The notes under the pieces are model-generated. The model had not been told where the DNA came from. It was given only the letters and a program-made list of their open reading frames with translations, and did no database searches. Positions 6,138 to 6,578 of a DNA stretch of 6,578 nt are shown here, in pieces. The position numbers were made by a program, and so were the translations under genes. Every line of letters starts with the position of its first letter. The first letter of the stretch is position 1. Origin of the DNA: Bacillota bacterium (GTDB lineage Bacteria; Bacillota; Bacilli; Alicyclobacillales; SLC66); the NCBI GenBank assembly GCA_021797415.1, contig JAJZZT010000363.1, forward strand, positions 1 through 6,578, given 5' to 3'.

Positions 6138-6222
6138 ACCCAGCAAACCTTGCCGATGGCGCTAAACTCGCGACGAACAAAGGGGATGACGAAGCCCCAG
6201 CAAATTTTCATCCTTCTGATGG
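6105..6222 (+). repeat. Two degenerate tandem repeat units of about 55 and 63 bp
   Basis: Both units begin CGCTAAACTCGC (6105-6116 and 6160-6171), contain CCCAGCAAA (6139-6147 and 6196-6204) and end GATGG (6155-6159 and 6218-6222). The intervening bases differ. The shared blocks in the same order suggest a diverged tandem duplication. The right arm of the 20-bp inverted repeat lies in the first unit only. Confidence 0.5.
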
Positions 6223-6249
6223 TGGCGCGCCAGCGCCATGGGCGTCTAT

Positions 6250-6578
6250 CTAAGAATGGCGCATGGGCAACCGGCGCAAATAGGAAACCGCCTGCGCAAG
6301 TGTGCTGACAGGGACAATCTTCATGGTGGTGTGGAGCTTGGCCGCTTCCTGCGCCGCGTGCAGCGCATTCGTATCGCCGGACTGCACGTCGGCGGGAACA
6401 AAGAAGTAACGTGCGCCGGCGGCGGCGGCGGCAATCACCTTGTCCCCCGCGCCGCCGATCTGGCCGACCGTCCCATTCAAGGACATGGTCCCCGTCCCCG
6501 CAATCTTGTAGCCGCGTGTCAAGTTCAGGCGCGGGGCAAGCTGACTCACGATCTCAAGCGAGAACATCAAGATCGGAA
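6250..6578 (-). CDS. SepM/YlbL-type S16 (Lon-like) serine protease, C-terminal fragment
   Basis: Only the last 108 residues are present; the gene runs off the right edge. The fragment matches the C-terminal half of an S16 protease domain as in YlbL/SepM, membrane-anchored PDZ proteases: LMFSLEIVSQL, then GYKIAGTGTMSLNGTVGQIG, then the catalytic lysine in GAGDKVIAAAAAGARYFFVP (about residue 46), and KIVPVSTLAQAVSYL near the end. The full protein, with its N-terminal membrane helix and PDZ domain, would lie beyond the window. The catalytic serine should come just before LMF in a GPSAGLMF motif. Instead the last bases read P-I-LMF and match an Illumina adapter (6570-6578), so the first two or three residues are doubtful. 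ylbL lies near ylbN-rpmF in B. subtilis too, which supports the call. Confidence 0.88.
   Translation of the reverse strand, partial: PILMFSLEIVSQLAPRLNLTRGYKIAGTGTMSLNGTVGQIGGAGDKVIAAAAAGARYFFVPADVQSGDTNALHAAQEAAKLHTTMKIVPVSTLAQAVSYLRRLPMRHS

Larger units (their letters stand above)
6027..6247 (+). repeat. 11-bp direct repeat pair bounding the repeat-rich region
   Basis: CATGGGCGTCT occurs at 6027-6037 and 6237-6247. After each copy the similarity continues loosely (GTCTTGAAAATG against ATCTAAGAATG). The right copy sits directly beside the stop codon of the protease gene at 6250-6252. The pair could mark a duplication or an old insertion. Confidence 0.5.
5979..6249. other. Repeat-rich non-coding region between the protease gene and yceD
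   Basis: No credible gene lies here; open frames on either strand have no ribosome binding site or recognisable family. The region holds a 20-bp inverted repeat, two degenerate tandem units, an 11-bp direct repeat and small stems such as TGGCGC/GCGCCA at 6223-6238. That stem, just after the protease stop, has no U-run, so no clear terminator for the protease gene is seen. Confidence 0.6.

Noticed and set aside
5920..6253. Plus-strand open frames in the region upstream of yceD
   Set aside because: No Shine-Dalgarno, no recognisable family, and they run across the yceD promoter and the inverted repeats.

Overview
The window is a GC-rich stretch of a Bacillota (Firmicutes) chromosome. Every gene I can support lies on the minus strand. 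The Bacillota assignment rests on FapR, the malonyl-CoA-sensing repressor known from this phylum, on the neighbouring ylbL/ylbN/rpmF-type genes, and on strong GGAGG-type ribosome binding sites. The high GC (about 60% by eye) and frequent GTG/TTG starts fit a GC-rich Bacillales lineage such as Alicyclobacillaceae, but this is inference; no 16S or other species marker is present.

In the direction of transcription (high to low coordinates) the layout is: the C-terminal end of a SepM/YlbL-type S16 (Lon-like) protease, cut by the right window edge (6250-6578); a repeat-rich non-coding stretch of about 330 bp ending in a very good SigA-type promoter (5950-5978); yceD/ylbN (DUF177) and rpmF (ribosomal protein L32); a 327-bp leader with three strong hairpins and an AT-rich promoter/operator-like patch (4816-5142); then a tight fatty-acid and phospholipid operon fapR, plsX, fabD, fabG, acpP, and, after a 168-bp gap with a hairpin, fabF, cut by the left edge (1-1107).

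The genes form one metabolic unit. FabD loads malonyl groups onto the acyl carrier protein AcpP. FabF condenses malonyl-ACP with acyl-ACP, and FabG reduces the 3-oxoacyl product. PlsX turns finished acyl-ACP into acyl-phosphate for phosphatidic acid synthesis. FapR at the head senses malonyl-CoA and is expected to repress the genes when precursor is scarce. fapR to acpP are joined by overlaps or very short gaps, which suggests translational coupling. No fabH, fabI, fabZ or rnc is inside the window.

I see no new enzymatic system; the coding content is standard. The points worth a second look are non-coding. They are the hairpin-rich fapR leader, a 20-bp stem plus degenerate tandem repeats upstream of yceD, and the last 9 bases of the window. 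Those bases match the start of the Illumina TruSeq adapter exactly where the conserved protease motif breaks off.
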